In this document: piece by piece, positions 20,043 through 30,944 of the stretch
Numbering within the stretch: the first letter of the stretch is position 1
How the letters are laid out: the number at the start of each line of letters is the position of its first letter
NCBI RefSeq assembly: GCF_000215705.1
Contig: NC_015677.1
Location: 1,562,001-1,626,000, forward strand
Direction: 5' to 3'
Source of the DNA: Ramlibacter tataouinensis TTB310
Lineage (GTDB): Bacteria; Pseudomonadota; Gammaproteobacteria; Burkholderiales; Burkholderiaceae_C
DNA: 64,000 nucleotides
Translations under genes and position numbers: made by a program
Notes under the pieces: generated by a model
The model's input: the letters and a program-made list of their open reading frames with translations, nothing else
Database searches by the model: none
Told to the model about the DNA's origin: nothing

Positions 20043-20750
20043 ATGATGGCCGGCATGCAAACCCTGGCCCTCCTGCCCTGGCCCGACCTGCTGGCGATGG
20101 CCTGGTTCCTGGCCGCCTGGGTGGGCTATGCCTGGTACTCGCGCCGCGCCAGCGTCCACGGCGCCACGCTGCTGGCCACCACCAACCGCTACCGCCGCTA
20201 CTGGATGCTGCAGGCCACCTCGCGCGATCCGCGGGTGCTGGACGGCATCATCGTGCAGAGCCTGTCCAGCAGCCCCTCGTTCTTCGCCTCGGCCACCATC
20301 ATCATCATCGGCGGACTGCTGGCCCTGCTGGGCACCACCGACAAGGCGGCGGAGTTCGTGCGCGAGATCCCGTTCGCCACGCGCACCTCGATGCTGGTGT
20401 TCGAGCTGAAGATGCTGGTGCTGATCGGCATCTTCGTCTATGCCTTCTTCCGCTTCACCTGGTCGATCCGTCAGTACACCTTCGGCGCGCTGCTGCTGGG
20501 GTCGCTGCCGGCGCCGGAGGAGTTCGCCGCCGGCAAGTTCGACCGCGAGCGCTTTGCCAACCGCGCCGGCACCCTGGTGGGCATGGCGGCCGAGACCTTC
20601 AACGACGGCGTGCGGGCCTACTACTTCGCCTTCGCCGCCATCGCGTGGTTCTTCTCGCCGCTGGCGCTGGCGGTGGGCGCCGCGCTGGTGGTGGCGGTGC
20701 TGTACGGCCGCGAGTTCCACTCGCAGGTGCTGCACGTGCTGCGCGACTGA
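20043..20750 (+). CDS. DUF599 family membrane protein
   Basis: 235 residues with four membrane segments and the DUF599 pattern: an N-terminal helix (WPDLLAMAWFLAAWVGYAWY), a central ASATIIIIGGLLALLG helix, and the conserved segment FKFTWSIRQYTF-like (FFRFTWSIRQYTFGALLLGS). Starts at 20043 and 20055 are both possible; the first was taken. DUF599 has no known function. It may be the last gene of the pirin run (22-base gap) but could have its own promoter. Confidence 0.85.
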   Translation: MMAGMQTLALLPWPDLLAMAWFLAAWVGYAWYSRRASVHGATLLATTNRYRRYWMLQATSRDPRVLDGIIVQSLSSSPSFFASATIIIIGGLLALLGTTDKAAEFVREIPFATRTSMLVFELKMLVLIGIFVYAFFRFTWSIRQYTFGALLLGSLPAPEEFAAGKFDRERFANRAGTLVGMAAETFNDGVRAYYFAFAAIAWFFSPLALAVGAALVVAVLYGREFHSQVLHVLRD

Positions 20751-20759
20751 GGGCCGCAG

Positions 20760-21497
20760 CTAGTCGGTGACGGCGGCCAGCCCGGTATCCAGCGCCTCGC
20801 GCCCGTCGAACACGAAGCAGTGGCCGTGCCAGTGCGCGCCGCCGGCCTCCTCGAAGTACTTCAGGATGCCGCCTTCCAGCTGCCACACCTGGTCCAGCCC
20901 GGCCTCGCGCATGTAGAGGGCCGCCTTCTCGCAGCGGATGCCGCCGGTGCAGAAGCTCACCACGGTCTTGCCTTCCAGCTGGTGGCGGTGCTGCCGCACG
21001 GCGTCCGGGAAATCGCTGAACCGGGCCAGCCGCCAGTCGATCGCCCCCTCGAAGGTGCCGTGGTCCACCTCGAACGCGTTGCGCGTGTCGAGCAGCACCA
21101 CCGGCCGGCCCTGGTCGTCGCGGCCCTGGTCCAGCCAGCGCCGCACGGTGGGTGCATCCACGGCGGGTGCGCGGCCGTGCTCGGGGCGGATGGAGGGATG
21201 GTTCATGCGGATGATCTCGCGCTTGACCTTGGCGACCAGCCTGCGAAACGGCTGCGCCTCCGACCAGCTTTCCTTGGCCTGCAGGCCGGCGAAGCGGGTA
21301 TCGCGGCGCAGTTCGTCGAGGAATCCTCGCACGCCTGCCGGCTCGCCGGCCAGGAACAGGTTGATGCCTTCGGTCGCCAGCAGCAGGGTGCCGCGCAGCT
21401 CGCGCCGGCGGGCCTGCGCCAGCAGCTCATCGCGCAATGCATGGGGTTGGTCCAGCGCCACGAAACGGTAGGCAGCGACGTTCAGCACGGAAGGCAT
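20760..21497 (-). CDS. trhO: tRNA uridine(34) hydroxylase, rhodanese type (TrhO)
   Basis: 245 residues, cytosolic. It has an N-terminal acylphosphatase-like domain (about 1-95) and a rhodanese domain with the active loop F-C-T-G-G-I-R-C-E-K. This is the YceA/TrhO architecture that installs 5-hydroxyuridine at tRNA position 34 in an oxygen-dependent way. E. coli TrhO is about 350 residues; this shorter version lacks the C-terminal extension, as in many Betaproteobacteria. The ATG at 21497 was chosen (the frame is open further but diverges). Divergent from dnaE with a 76-base gap. Confidence 0.85.
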   Translation of the reverse strand: MPSVLNVAAYRFVALDQPHALRDELLAQARRRELRGTLLLATEGINLFLAGEPAGVRGFLDELRRDTRFAGLQAKESWSEAQPFRRLVAKVKREIIRMNHPSIRPEHGRAPAVDAPTVRRWLDQGRDDQGRPVVLLDTRNAFEVDHGTFEGAIDWRLARFSDFPDAVRQHRHQLEGKTVVSFCTGGIRCEKAALYMREAGLDQVWQLEGGILKYFEEAGGAHWHGHCFVFDGREALDTGLAAVTD

Positions 21498-21560
21498 GGC
21501 TGGGCGCATTATCGTGGCGCCGCAGGGCGCAGGCCGTCCGGCTGCGCCGCGTGCGGCTCG

Positions 21561-21566
21561 TAAAAT
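21561..21566 (+). promoter_or_regulatory. -10 box of dnaE
   Basis: TAAAAT at 21561-21566, only eight bases before the dnaE ATG (21574). Transcription would begin at or within one or two bases of the start codon, so the dnaE message may be leaderless. No -35 match is visible. Confidence 0.5.
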
Positions 21567-21573
21567 CGACCCG

Positions 21574-24500
21574 ATGTTCGTCCACCTGCGCCTGCACTCC
21601 GAATTCTCCGTGGTCGACGGCACCTGCCGCATCGACGATACCGTCCAGGCCGCCGCGGCTGACGGCCAGCCCGCCCTGGCGATCTCCGACCTGAACAACC
21701 TGTTCGGCGCCATCAAGTTCTACAAGGCGGCGCGTGGCGCCGGCGTCAAGCCGGTAGCGGGCGCCGAGGTCGTGCTGCAGGGCCTGGGCACGGAGCCGAC
21801 GGCGCTGTCTCGCATCGTTCTGCTGGTGCAGAACCGCCAGGGCTACCTCAACCTGTGCGAGCTGCTGGCGCGCGCCTGGACACAGAACGTGGTCAAGGCC
21901 CAGGCGGTGTGCAAGCTCGACTGGCTCAAGGAGCTCGGCGAGGGGCTGATCGCCCTGTCTGGCGCCCAGGCGGGCGCGGTGGGGCAGGCGCTGGTGCAGG
22001 GCGACACGGCGCGCGCCAGCCAGTGCGCACTGGCGCTGGCCTCGGTCTTCCCGCACCGCTTCTACCTGGAGCTGCAGCGGGCCGGCCGGCCCGACGACGA
22101 GGCGCACGTGGCGGCCGCCGTGCAGCTGGCGGCCCACCTGCAGCTGCCCGTGGTGGCCACGCACCCGGTGCAGTTCCTGGCCGAGGACGACTACGAGGCG
22201 CACGAGGCGCGGGTGTGCATCGCCGAAGGCGAGATCCTGGGCAACCAGCGGCGCGTGCGCAAGTTCACGCGCGAGCAGTATTTCAAGCCGGCCGCCCAGA
22301 TGGTGCAGCTGTTCGCGGACGTCCCCTCGGCGATCGCCAACACGCTGGAGATCGCCAGGCGCTGCAGCCTAGTGCTGGAGCTGGGCAAGCCCCGCCTGCC
22401 GCACTTCCCGACCCCCAACGGAATGCCGATTGAGGAGTACTTCCGCTTCGCCTCGCACGAGGGGCTGAAGGAGCGCATGCTGCAGCTGTATCCCGACGCG
22501 GCCCGGCGCGAGCAGGAGATGCCGCGCTACGTGGAGCGGCTGGAGTTCGAGATCAGCACCATCCTCAAGATGGGGTTCCCGGGCTACTTCCTGATCGTGG
22601 GCGACTTCATCAACTGGGCCAAGAACAACGGCTGCCCGGTGGGGCCGGGCCGCGGCTCGGGCGCCGGCTCGCTGGTGGCCTACGCGCTCAAGATCACCGA
22701 CCTGGACCCGCTGCAGTACAACCTGCTGTTCGAGCGCTTCCTCAATCCCGACCGGGTGTCCATGCCCGACTTCGACATCGACTTCTGCCAGAGCAACCGC
22801 GACCGCGTCATCGAGTACGTCAAGCAGAAGTACGGCCGCGACGCCGTGAGCCAGATCGCCACCTTCGGCACCATGGCCGCCCGCGCCGCCATCCGCGACG
22901 TGGGCCGGGTGCTGGACATGAGCTACACCTTCTGCGACGGCATCAGCAAGCTGATCCCCAACAAGCCGGGGCAGCACATCACCATCGACGGTGCGCTCAA
23001 GGTGGAGCCGCTGCTGGCCGAGCGCCTGGAGAAGGAGGACGAGGTCAAGACCCTGCTGGGCCTGGCGCAGAAGCTCGAGGGCCTGACGCGCAACGTGGGC
23101 ATGCACGCCGGCGGCGTGCTGATCGCCCCGGGCAAGCTGACCGACTTCACGCCGCTGTACCAGCAGCCGGGCAGCGACGCGGCGGTGAGCCAGTACGACA
23201 AGGACGACGTGGAGGCCGCCGGCCTGGTGAAGTTCGACTTCCTGGGCCTGGCCACGCTCACCATCCTGGAGATCGCCAAGGAGTTCATCCGCGCCCGGCA
23301 CAAGGGGCGGGAGGACTTCAGCTTCGAGAACGTGCCGCTGCAGGATGCGGCCACCTACAAGCTGTTCGCCGACGGCAAGACCGAGGCGGTGTTCCAGTTC
23401 GAAAGCCGGGGCATGCAGGGCATGCTGCGCGACGCGCGCCCGACGCGGCTGGAGGACCTGATCGCGCTGAACGCCCTGTACCGCCCTGGCCCGATGGACC
23501 TGATCCCGAGCTTCGTTGCACGCAAGCACGGGAGAGAACAGGTCGAGTACCCGCACCCGCTGGTGGCCGAGATGCTTTCCGAGACCTACGGCATCATGGT
23601 CTACCAGGAGCAGGTGATGCAGACCGCGCAGATCCTGGGCGGCTACACGCTGGGCGGCGCCGACCTGCTGCGCCGGGCCATGGGCAAGAAGAAGGCCGAG
23701 GAGATGGCCCAGCACCGCGAGATCTTCCGCGCCGGTGCGGCCAAGAACGGCATAGGCCAGGAGAAGGCCGACGAGATCTTCGACCTGATGGAGAAGTTCG
23801 CCGGCTACGGCTTCAACAAGTCGCACGCCGCCGCCTACTCGCTGCTGGCCTACCACACGGGCTGGCTGAAGGTGCACTACACGGCCGAGTTCTTCTGCGC
23901 CAACATGACCGTGGAGATGGACGACACCGACAAGCTCAAGGTGCTGTTCGAGGACGCGGTCAAGAACTTCGGCCTGTCCTTCGAGCCGCCCGACGTCAAC
24001 CGCGGCGTCTACCGCTTCGAGCCGGTGTCGGACAAGGTGATCCGCTACGGCCTGGGCGCGGTGAAGGGCACCGGCCAGGCCGCCATCGAGGCCATCGTCC
24101 GCGCGCGCGAGGAGGAGGGTCCGTTCAAGAGCCTGTACGACTTCTGCTGCCGCGTCGACCGCACGCGCATCAACAAGCGCACCGTGGAGGCCCTGGTCAA
24201 GGCCGGCGCCTTCGATTCGCTGCAGCTCAACCGCGCGGCGCTGGTCGCCTCCATCGACCGCGCCTTCGAGTTCGCGTCCGTCTGCGAGGCCAACGCCAAC
24301 CAGGGCGGCCTGTTCGACATGGGCGACGCGCACGGCGCCAGCACGCAGGAGCCCGAGCTGGTGGAAGCCATGCCCTGGGGCGTGAAGGAGCGCCTCACGT
24401 TCGAGAAGACGGCGGTGGGCTTCTACCTGTCGGGCCACCTGTTCGACGAGGTGGCGGCCGAGGTGCGGCGCTTCGCCAAGCTGCGAATCGACGACCTGAT

Positions 24501-25038
24501 CGACTCGCGCGAGCCGCAGCTGGTGGCGGGCATCGTCAGTGACTTCCGCGTCATCAACGGCCAGCGCGGCAAGCTGGCGCTGTTCAAGCTGGACGACAAG
24601 TCCGCCACCATCGAGGCCACGGCCGACGAAGCCGTGATCAACGCCCACCGCCATCTGCTCAAGGACGACGAGCTGGTGATCGTCATGGCCAAGGCCCAGC
24701 CCGACCGCTTCTCCGGCGGCGTGCGGCTGAACGTGCAGCAGGTGTGGGACCTGGCCACCGCGCGCTGCCGCTTCGGCAAGTACCTCAAGGTGGCGGTCAA
24801 CGGCAAGGCGCCCGACATCCAGCGCCTGGTGCGCGATTTCCCGCCCAGGCGCGAGATGAGCGAGCAGGGCGAGCTGGTGCGCGGCCTGCCGGTGCGCCTG
24901 GCGCTGCGCCGGGCCCAGGCCAGCGCCGAGCTGCAGCTGGGCGAGGAGGCGCGCTTCTTCCCCAGCGACGCCGCCCTGGCCAGCTGGATGGCCCAGGCCG
25001 ACGCCGGCCTGGCGCAGATCGTCTACGAATCGAGCTGA
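21574..25038 (+). CDS. dnaE: DNA polymerase III subunit alpha
   Basis: 1154-residue replicative polymerase, near the family length (E. coli 1160). Order of domains: PHP domain from residue 5 (LRLHSEFSVVDG; metal ligands degenerate as in other gamma/beta DnaE), palm with catalytic aspartates D399 and D401 in PDFDIDF, finger/HhH region, an internal beta-clamp-binding motif Q910-G-G-L-F914, and an OB fold before the C-terminus. The ATG at 21574 follows a TAAAAT box by eight bases. The stop is followed by convergent tolA, 45 bases away. The last 150 residues contact tau in homologues. Confidence 0.98.
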   Translation: MFVHLRLHSEFSVVDGTCRIDDTVQAAAADGQPALAISDLNNLFGAIKFYKAARGAGVKPVAGAEVVLQGLGTEPTALSRIVLLVQNRQGYLNLCELLARAWTQNVVKAQAVCKLDWLKELGEGLIALSGAQAGAVGQALVQGDTARASQCALALASVFPHRFYLELQRAGRPDDEAHVAAAVQLAAHLQLPVVATHPVQFLAEDDYEAHEARVCIAEGEILGNQRRVRKFTREQYFKPAAQMVQLFADVPSAIANTLEIARRCSLVLELGKPRLPHFPTPNGMPIEEYFRFASHEGLKERMLQLYPDAARREQEMPRYVERLEFEISTILKMGFPGYFLIVGDFINWAKNNGCPVGPGRGSGAGSLVAYALKITDLDPLQYNLLFERFLNPDRVSMPDFDIDFCQSNRDRVIEYVKQKYGRDAVSQIATFGTMAARAAIRDVGRVLDMSYTFCDGISKLIPNKPGQHITIDGALKVEPLLAERLEKEDEVKTLLGLAQKLEGLTRNVGMHAGGVLIAPGKLTDFTPLYQQPGSDAAVSQYDKDDVEAAGLVKFDFLGLATLTILEIAKEFIRARHKGREDFSFENVPLQDAATYKLFADGKTEAVFQFESRGMQGMLRDARPTRLEDLIALNALYRPGPMDLIPSFVARKHGREQVEYPHPLVAEMLSETYGIMVYQEQVMQTAQILGGYTLGGADLLRRAMGKKKAEEMAQHREIFRAGAAKNGIGQEKADEIFDLMEKFAGYGFNKSHAAAYSLLAYHTGWLKVHYTAEFFCANMTVEMDDTDKLKVLFEDAVKNFGLSFEPPDVNRGVYRFEPVSDKVIRYGLGAVKGTGQAAIEAIVRAREEEGPFKSLYDFCCRVDRTRINKRTVEALVKAGAFDSLQLNRAALVASIDRAFEFASVCEANANQGGLFDMGDAHGASTQEPELVEAMPWGVKERLTFEKTAVGFYLSGHLFDEVAAEVRRFAKLRIDDLIDSREPQLVAGIVSDFRVINGQRGKLALFKLDDKSATIEATADEAVINAHRHLLKDDELVIVMAKAQPDRFSGGVRLNVQQVWDLATARCRFGKYLKVAVNGKAPDIQRLVRDFPPRREMSEQGELVRGLPVRLALRRAQASAELQLGEEARFFPSDAALASWMAQADAGLAQIVYESS

Positions 25039-25083
25039 GCGCGCGACCGCCGGTGGCCGCCGGCGCGCAGCAAGCACTGGCCG

Positions 25084-25989
25084 CTAGTCGTTGGGCCTGA
25101 ACAAGGCCGGGAATTCGGGCACCACGCTGCCGTCGGTGTCGCGCGGGATGGAGCCGGTGCGGTCGATGGCGCGCAGCACGGCCTCGTCCCAGGCCTTGTT
25201 GCCGCTGGAGCGCACCAGCGTCTTGCCGACGATGGTGCCGTCGGGCGCGACCCGGATGCGCACCTCGGTTGCGGGGTTGCCGCTGACCACGTCGGTGAAG
25301 ACGATGTTGCGCTTGATGCTGGCGGCGATGCGGCTGGCATAGCCGGCCGAGGGGCCGGAGGAGCGGGCCGCCGTGCCGCTGGCGCTGGGCCCGCCCGTGC
25401 CGGCCAGGCCTTGCAGCCGCTTCAGGTTCTCCTGGCGCAGCTCGGCCAGCTCGGCCTCGCGCGCCTTGGCCTTGGCGGCCGCCGCCTGGTCCTGCTTGCG
25501 CCGCTCGGCTTCCTTCTCGGCCTGCGCCTGCTTCTGCTTGAGCTCTTCCTGGCGCTTCTGCTCGGCCAGGCGCTTCTGGGCCTCGGCCTGCTTCTGCGCT
25601 TCCAGGCGCTTTTGCCGCTCGCGTTCGCGCTGCTGCTGTTCTTCCAGCTCGCGCTGCTTCTCCTGCGCCTGGCGCTGCTTCTCGCGTTCCTGCGCGATGT
25701 CGGCCTCGCGGCGCTGGGGCGCCGGCGGCGGGGGAGGCGGCGCCGGCGGCTTCTGCGCCACCGGCGGCGGCGCAGGCGGCGGGGCCGTTTCGCGCGGCGC
25801 CGCCTGCTGCGGCACGGCGGACCAGAGCTCGGCCTCGGCCACCACGTTCTGGGAGTCCCGCTTCCACTGCACGCCCCAGGTGAGCGCGATCAGCAGCAGC
25901 GCATGCACCACCACCGCCAGCACCACGGCCTGCGGCAGCCCCGGCTGCGGCGGCGGGGCGAAATCCAGGCGCTCGGGAGCGAAGGGCAT
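25084..25989 (-). CDS. tolA: Cell envelope integrity protein TolA
   Basis: 301 residues. An N-terminal membrane anchor (LPQAVVLAVVVHALLLIALTW, about 19-39) is followed by a Pro/Ala-rich segment, a long charged Lys/Glu/Arg/Gln helix (about 90-205) and a C-terminal TonB/TolA-like domain (about 215-301; IAASIKRNIVFTDVVSGNPATEVRIRVAPDG). This is the periplasm-spanning link of the Tol-Pal system. Shorter than E. coli TolA (421) mainly in domain II. Last gene of the ybgC-tolQRA run, with no tolB or pal after it. Confidence 0.92.
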   Translation of the reverse strand: MPFAPERLDFAPPPQPGLPQAVVLAVVVHALLLIALTWGVQWKRDSQNVVAEAELWSAVPQQAAPRETAPPPAPPPVAQKPPAPPPPPPAPQRREADIAQEREKQRQAQEKQRELEEQQQRERERQKRLEAQKQAEAQKRLAEQKRQEELKQKQAQAEKEAERRKQDQAAAAKAKAREAELAELRQENLKRLQGLAGTGGPSASGTAARSSGPSAGYASRIAASIKRNIVFTDVVSGNPATEVRIRVAPDGTIVGKTLVRSSGNKAWDEAVLRAIDRTGSIPRDTDGSVVPEFPALFRPND

Positions 25990-26001
25990 GGCCTCGGGTA
26001 T

Positions 26002-26427
<426 letters not shown>

Positions 26428-26430
26428 GTC

Positions 26431-27204
26431 TCAGTGTCCCGAGGGGGTGACGGTGGCGGCGCCAGCTGCGCTGGCCGTGCTGGCCGCGGCGCTGCTGCCG
26501 TGGGTGGCGGGGGTGGAAGGGCCGGGGCCTGCGATGCTCAGGTTGCGCTGCAGGATGTTGGAGAACTCCTCGATGAAGGTCTCCAGCCGGATCGCGACTC
26601 GGTCGATGTCGCGCGCGAAGCGGTTGTAGGCCACCACCGCGGGGATGGCGGCGAACAGGCCGATGGCCGTGGCCACCAGCGCCTCGGCGATGCCGGGCGC
26701 CACCGTGGCCAGGGTCACCTGCTGCAGGCTGGCCAGCCCGGTGAAGGCATGCATGATGCCCCACACCGTGCCGAACAGGCCCACGTAGGGGCTGACCGAG
26801 CCCACCGAGGCCAGGAAGGACAGGTGGGTCTCCACCGCATCGACCTCGCGCTGGTAGCTGGCGCGCATGGCGCGGCGCGCGCCGTCCATCAGGGTGGCGG
26901 CGTCCTGCACCCGGCGTTCGCGCAGCTTCTGGTATTCGCGCATGCCTGAGGCGAAGATGCGCTCCATGGGGCCGGCCAGCTTGGCGTTCTGCGTTGCCGC
27001 GGCGAACAGGTCGTTCAGGCTGGTGCCGGACCAGAACTCCCGCTCGAAGTCGTCGTTGAGGGAGTTCACGCGCTTGAGCGCGTACAGCTTGCGGAAGATG
27101 GCGGCCCAGCTGGCGATGGAAACGGCCACCAGCAGCAGCATCACGAGTTGCACCACCCAGCTGGCGCCCAGCACCAGTTGCAGGATGGACAGGTCTTGGT
27201 TCAT
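26431..27204 (-). CDS. tolQ: TolQ proton channel protein
   Basis: 257 residues of the MotA/TolQ/ExbB family. The first helix (about 12-32) is followed by a long cytoplasmic region and two helices around SVSPYVGLFGTVWGIMHAF and ATVAPGIAEALVATAIGLFAAIPAVVAYN, the family's core. The C-terminal tail (about 30 residues of Ala, Ser, Thr, Pro, Gly) is longer than in E. coli TolQ. The ATG at 27204 overlaps the ybgC stop by four bases. Confidence 0.96.
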   Translation of the reverse strand: MNQDLSILQLVLGASWVVQLVMLLLVAVSIASWAAIFRKLYALKRVNSLNDDFEREFWSGTSLNDLFAAATQNAKLAGPMERIFASGMREYQKLRERRVQDAATLMDGARRAMRASYQREVDAVETHLSFLASVGSVSPYVGLFGTVWGIMHAFTGLASLQQVTLATVAPGIAEALVATAIGLFAAIPAVVAYNRFARDIDRVAIRLETFIEEFSNILQRNLSIAGPGPSTPATHGSSAAASTASAAGAATVTPSGH

Positions 27205-27602
27205 GGGGTCAGTGTGTCGAGGACGATGGGGGGGATTCTCGCAGGCCGCAGCGTGGATGCTTCGACCCAGCCGATGCGGATGGTTCCCTCGGCCAGCAGG
27301 GCGCCGCTGCTCTTGTGCAGGGCTTGCTGGGCAATTATGAGAGAGGCGCGCCCGCCGTTGCGGAGCGTGGCCGTAACAAGAAGTTCGTCGTCCAGGCGGG
27401 CCGGCTGCAGGTAGCGCACGGCGGTCTCGCTGACCACGAACATGCCGCCGGTGGCCTCGCGCAGGCGGCTTTGCTCCATGCCCAGGGAGCGCAGCCATTC
27501 GGTGCGGGCGCGCTCGAAGAACTTCAGGTAGTTGGCATAGAAGACGATGCCGCCGGCGTCGGTGTCTTCCCAGTAGACGCGCACGGGAAAGGAAAAGCTC
27601 AT
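27201..27602 (-). CDS. ybgC: Acyl-CoA thioester hydrolase YbgC
   Basis: 133-residue hot-dog thioesterase. The active-site region VYWEDTDAGGIVFYANYLKFFERARTEW is the YbgC signature (Asp18-equivalent in EDTDAGG). In Proteobacteria ybgC is the first gene of the tol operon and may act on short-chain acyl-CoA or acyl-carrier protein. It overlaps tolQ (4 bases) and the upstream aminotransferase gene (4 bases), so the whole run should be translationally coupled. Confidence 0.95.
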   Translation of the reverse strand: MSFSFPVRVYWEDTDAGGIVFYANYLKFFERARTEWLRSLGMEQSRLREATGGMFVVSETAVRYLQPARLDDELLVTATLRNGGRASLIIAQQALHKSSGALLAEGTIRIGWVEASTLRPARIPPIVLDTLTP

Positions 27603-28792
27603 GACGCCGCGTCGCGCAGCGCGCGCAGCCGCGCGACCGCCTCCTGCAGCTGCGCCATGGAACTGGCCGTGGAAAAGCGGATGAAGCGCCGCGTGTCGGC
27701 GCTGCCGAAGTCACGCCCGGGCGTGACGGCCAGGTGCGCCCGCCGCATGACCTCGAAGGCGAACTCCCAGCTGCCGGGCAGGCCCAGGCGGGCGCACCAG
27801 TCGCCGCAGTCCGCCCAGGCGTAGAAGGCGCCGTCCGGCACCACGGGGACCTGCAGGCCGAGCGCCTGCAGCTGGGGGATGAACCAGTCGCGGCGCGCCT
27901 TGAACTCGGCCCGCCGGCGCTCGTACTCCGCGATGCTGTCCGGCTCGAAGCAGGCCAGCGCCGCGTGCTGCGCCACCGTGCTGGGGCAGATGAACAGGTT
28001 CTGCGCCAGCCGCTCCACCACCGGCACCAGGGCTTCGGGCACCACCAGCCAGCCCAGGCGCCAGCCGGTCATGTTGAAGTACTTGGAGAAGCTGTTGACG
28101 CTGATCACCTGGTCGTCGATGGCCAGCGCGGTCTGGCCGAAGGCCGGGTCGTGGCTCAGGCCCAGGTAGATCTCGTCCACCAGCGTGACGCCGCCATGCC
28201 GCGACACCACGTCGTGGATGCGGCGCAGCTCGCCGGGTTCGATGGACGTGCCGGTCGGGTTGGAGGGCGAGGCCAGCAGCACGCCGCGCGTGCGCCCGCC
28301 CCAGTGCGCCTCCACCTGCGCCGCGCTGAGCTGGAAACGCTCCTGCGCGGTGGTGGGCACCAGCACGGCGCGGCCGTCGGCGGCGCTGACGAAATGCCGG
28401 TTGCAGGGGTAGCTGGGGTCCGGCATCAGCACCTCGTCGCCGGCGTCGATCAGCGCCAGGCAGGCCAGCTGCAGGGCCGCCGACGCCCCCGCCGTCACCA
28501 CGATGCGCCGGGCCGGCACGTCGACGCCGAAGCGCTGGCGGTACCAGCCGGAGATGCGCTCGCGCAGGGGTTCCAGGCCGGTGGCCTGGGTGTACTGGGT
28601 CAGGCCTTCGCGCACGGCCCGGGCCGCGGCCTCCTGCACCAGCGGCGGTGCGGTGAAATCCGGCTCGCCGATGTTGAGGAACACCATGGGCCGGTCGGTG
28701 TGGGCCACCTCGCGGGCCAGCGCGGACGCGGCCTTGGCCACCTCCATCACGTAGAAGGGCTCGATGCGCTCGGCGCGGCTGGCGATGCGCAT
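27599..28792 (-). CDS. Class I/II pyridoxal-phosphate aminotransferase
   Basis: 397 residues, fold type I. The PLP lysine is in SVNSFSKYFNMTGWRLGW and the substrate-binding ASPSNPTGT and LNIGEPDF motifs are present, placing it with aspartate/aromatic/alanine-type aminotransferases. The start ATG at 28792 overlaps the nusB stop by one base (TGATG). This gene between nusB and ybgC is found in the same spot in related genomes (recalled, not checked here). The amino-acid substrate cannot be told from sequence alone. Confidence 0.9.
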   Translation of the reverse strand: MRIASRAERIEPFYVMEVAKAASALAREVAHTDRPMVFLNIGEPDFTAPPLVQEAAARAVREGLTQYTQATGLEPLRERISGWYRQRFGVDVPARRIVVTAGASAALQLACLALIDAGDEVLMPDPSYPCNRHFVSAADGRAVLVPTTAQERFQLSAAQVEAHWGGRTRGVLLASPSNPTGTSIEPGELRRIHDVVSRHGGVTLVDEIYLGLSHDPAFGQTALAIDDQVISVNSFSKYFNMTGWRLGWLVVPEALVPVVERLAQNLFICPSTVAQHAALACFEPDSIAEYERRRAEFKARRDWFIPQLQALGLQVPVVPDGAFYAWADCGDWCARLGLPGSWEFAFEVMRRAHLAVTPGRDFGSADTRRFIRFSTASSMAQLQEAVARLRALRDAAS

Positions 28793-29325
28793 CAGCGGGC
28801 CTTTCCGGCCGCCCGGTCGGCCTCGACCTCGAGCGGGCGCAGCTTGGGCGCCAGGCCGTTGAGCACGGCGTTGACGTACTTGTGGCCGTCGGTGCCGCCG
28901 AACTCCTTGGCCAGCTCGATGCACTCGTTCAGCACCACGCGCCAGGGCACGTCCGGGCAGTGCAGGAACTCGTACACGCCTATCCACATGACCGCATGCT
29001 CGACGGGGGAGATCTCCTGGAGCTTGCGGTCCAGCAGCGGCACGATCAGGGCATCCAGTTCGGCGGCCTCCTTGATGCAGCCGTGCAGCAGGGCGTCGTA
29101 ATGCACCGAATCGGCCTTGTGGAAGCCCGACAGGTCGCGGGTGAAGCTGTCGATCGCGCCGGCCTCGTTCCCCCCCACCAGGTGCTGGTACAGGGCCTGC
29201 AGGGCGAACTCGCGCGCCCGGGTGCGGGCGGACTTGGCGGATGCCTTGCGCGTGCCGGTGCTGGTCAGGCCGGTGCGCGACTGGCGCGGCGGGCGGGCGC
29301 CGGGTGCTGCGGGCGCGTCCGTCAT
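28792..29325 (-). CDS. nusB: Transcription antitermination protein NusB
   Basis: 177 residues. The N-terminal 35 residues are a basic, low-complexity extension ([21 protein letters not shown]). The all-helical NusB domain begins at [19 protein letters not shown], with the later motif [32 protein letters not shown] diagnostic. It binds boxA with S10 in rRNA antitermination. It overlaps ribH by four bases; ribH-nusB is a common pairing. Confidence 0.96.
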   Translation of the reverse strand: MTDAPAAPGARPPRQSRTGLTSTGTRKASAKSARTRAREFALQALYQHLVGGNEAGAIDSFTRDLSGFHKADSVHYDALLHGCIKEAAELDALIVPLLDRKLQEISPVEHAVMWIGVYEFLHCPDVPWRVVLNECIELAKEFGGTDGHKYVNAVLNGLAPKLRPLEVEADRAAGKAR

Positions 29326-29786
29326 TCCAGTTGTTCCATCAGGTTGGCCATCTCCACCACCACGCGGGCCGCATCGACGCCTTTCTCGACCTGGCGGGCC
29401 ACGGCCTGGGCCAGGTTCTCGGTGGTCAGGATGACGTTGGCGATGGGCAGCTGGTAGTCCAGCGTCACGCGGGTGACGCCGGCGGCCGATTCGTTGGCCA
29501 CCAGCTCGAAGTGGTAGGTCTCGCCGCGGATGATGCAGCCCAGGGCCACCAGCGCGTCGTAGCTGCCTTTTTCGGCCAGCGCCTGCAGCGCCACCGGGAT
29601 CTCCAGCGCGCCGGGCACCAGCACGTGGTCGATGTCCTTGGCCTGCACGCCCAGCACGGCCAGCTCGCCCCGGCAGGCCTGGGCCAGGGCGTTGGTGATG
29701 CTCTCGTTGAAACGCGCCTGGACGATGCCGATGCGCAGGCCCTTGCCGTCCAGGCTGTCGGCCTTGCCTTTTTCTGCGCCAAACAT
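29322..29786 (-). CDS. ribH: 6,7-dimethyl-8-ribityllumazine synthase
   Basis: 154 residues making the riboflavin precursor from 3,4-dihydroxybutanone phosphate and the pyrimidine diamine. Family motifs are visible: [14 protein letters not shown], the phosphate loop [23 protein letters not shown] (catalytic His region) and [15 protein letters not shown]. Typical length. Thirty bases separate it from ribBA; it overlaps nusB. Confidence 0.97.
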   Translation of the reverse strand: MFGAEKGKADSLDGKGLRIGIVQARFNESITNALAQACRGELAVLGVQAKDIDHVLVPGALEIPVALQALAEKGSYDALVALGCIIRGETYHFELVANESAAGVTRVTLDYQLPIANVILTTENLAQAVARQVEKGVDAARVVVEMANLMEQLE

Positions 29787-29816
29787 GGTGTGTGGAAATT
29801 CCTTGGGGATGAGAAG

Positions 29817-30940
<1,124 letters not shown>

Positions 30941-30944
<4 letters not shown>

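Noticed and set aside
22369..25077. Long open reading frame of about 900 codons on the strand opposite dnaE
   Set aside because: Antisense frames in high-GC coding DNA stay open by codon bias; the translation is Ala/Gly/Arg/His-rich with no domain. The same applies to the long antisense frames over alaS, DUF349 and the aminotransferase.
25040..25083. Terminator between dnaE and tolA
   Set aside because: A GC-rich hairpin can be drawn around GCGCG/CGCGC, but it lacks a U tract on either strand, so no confident terminator call.
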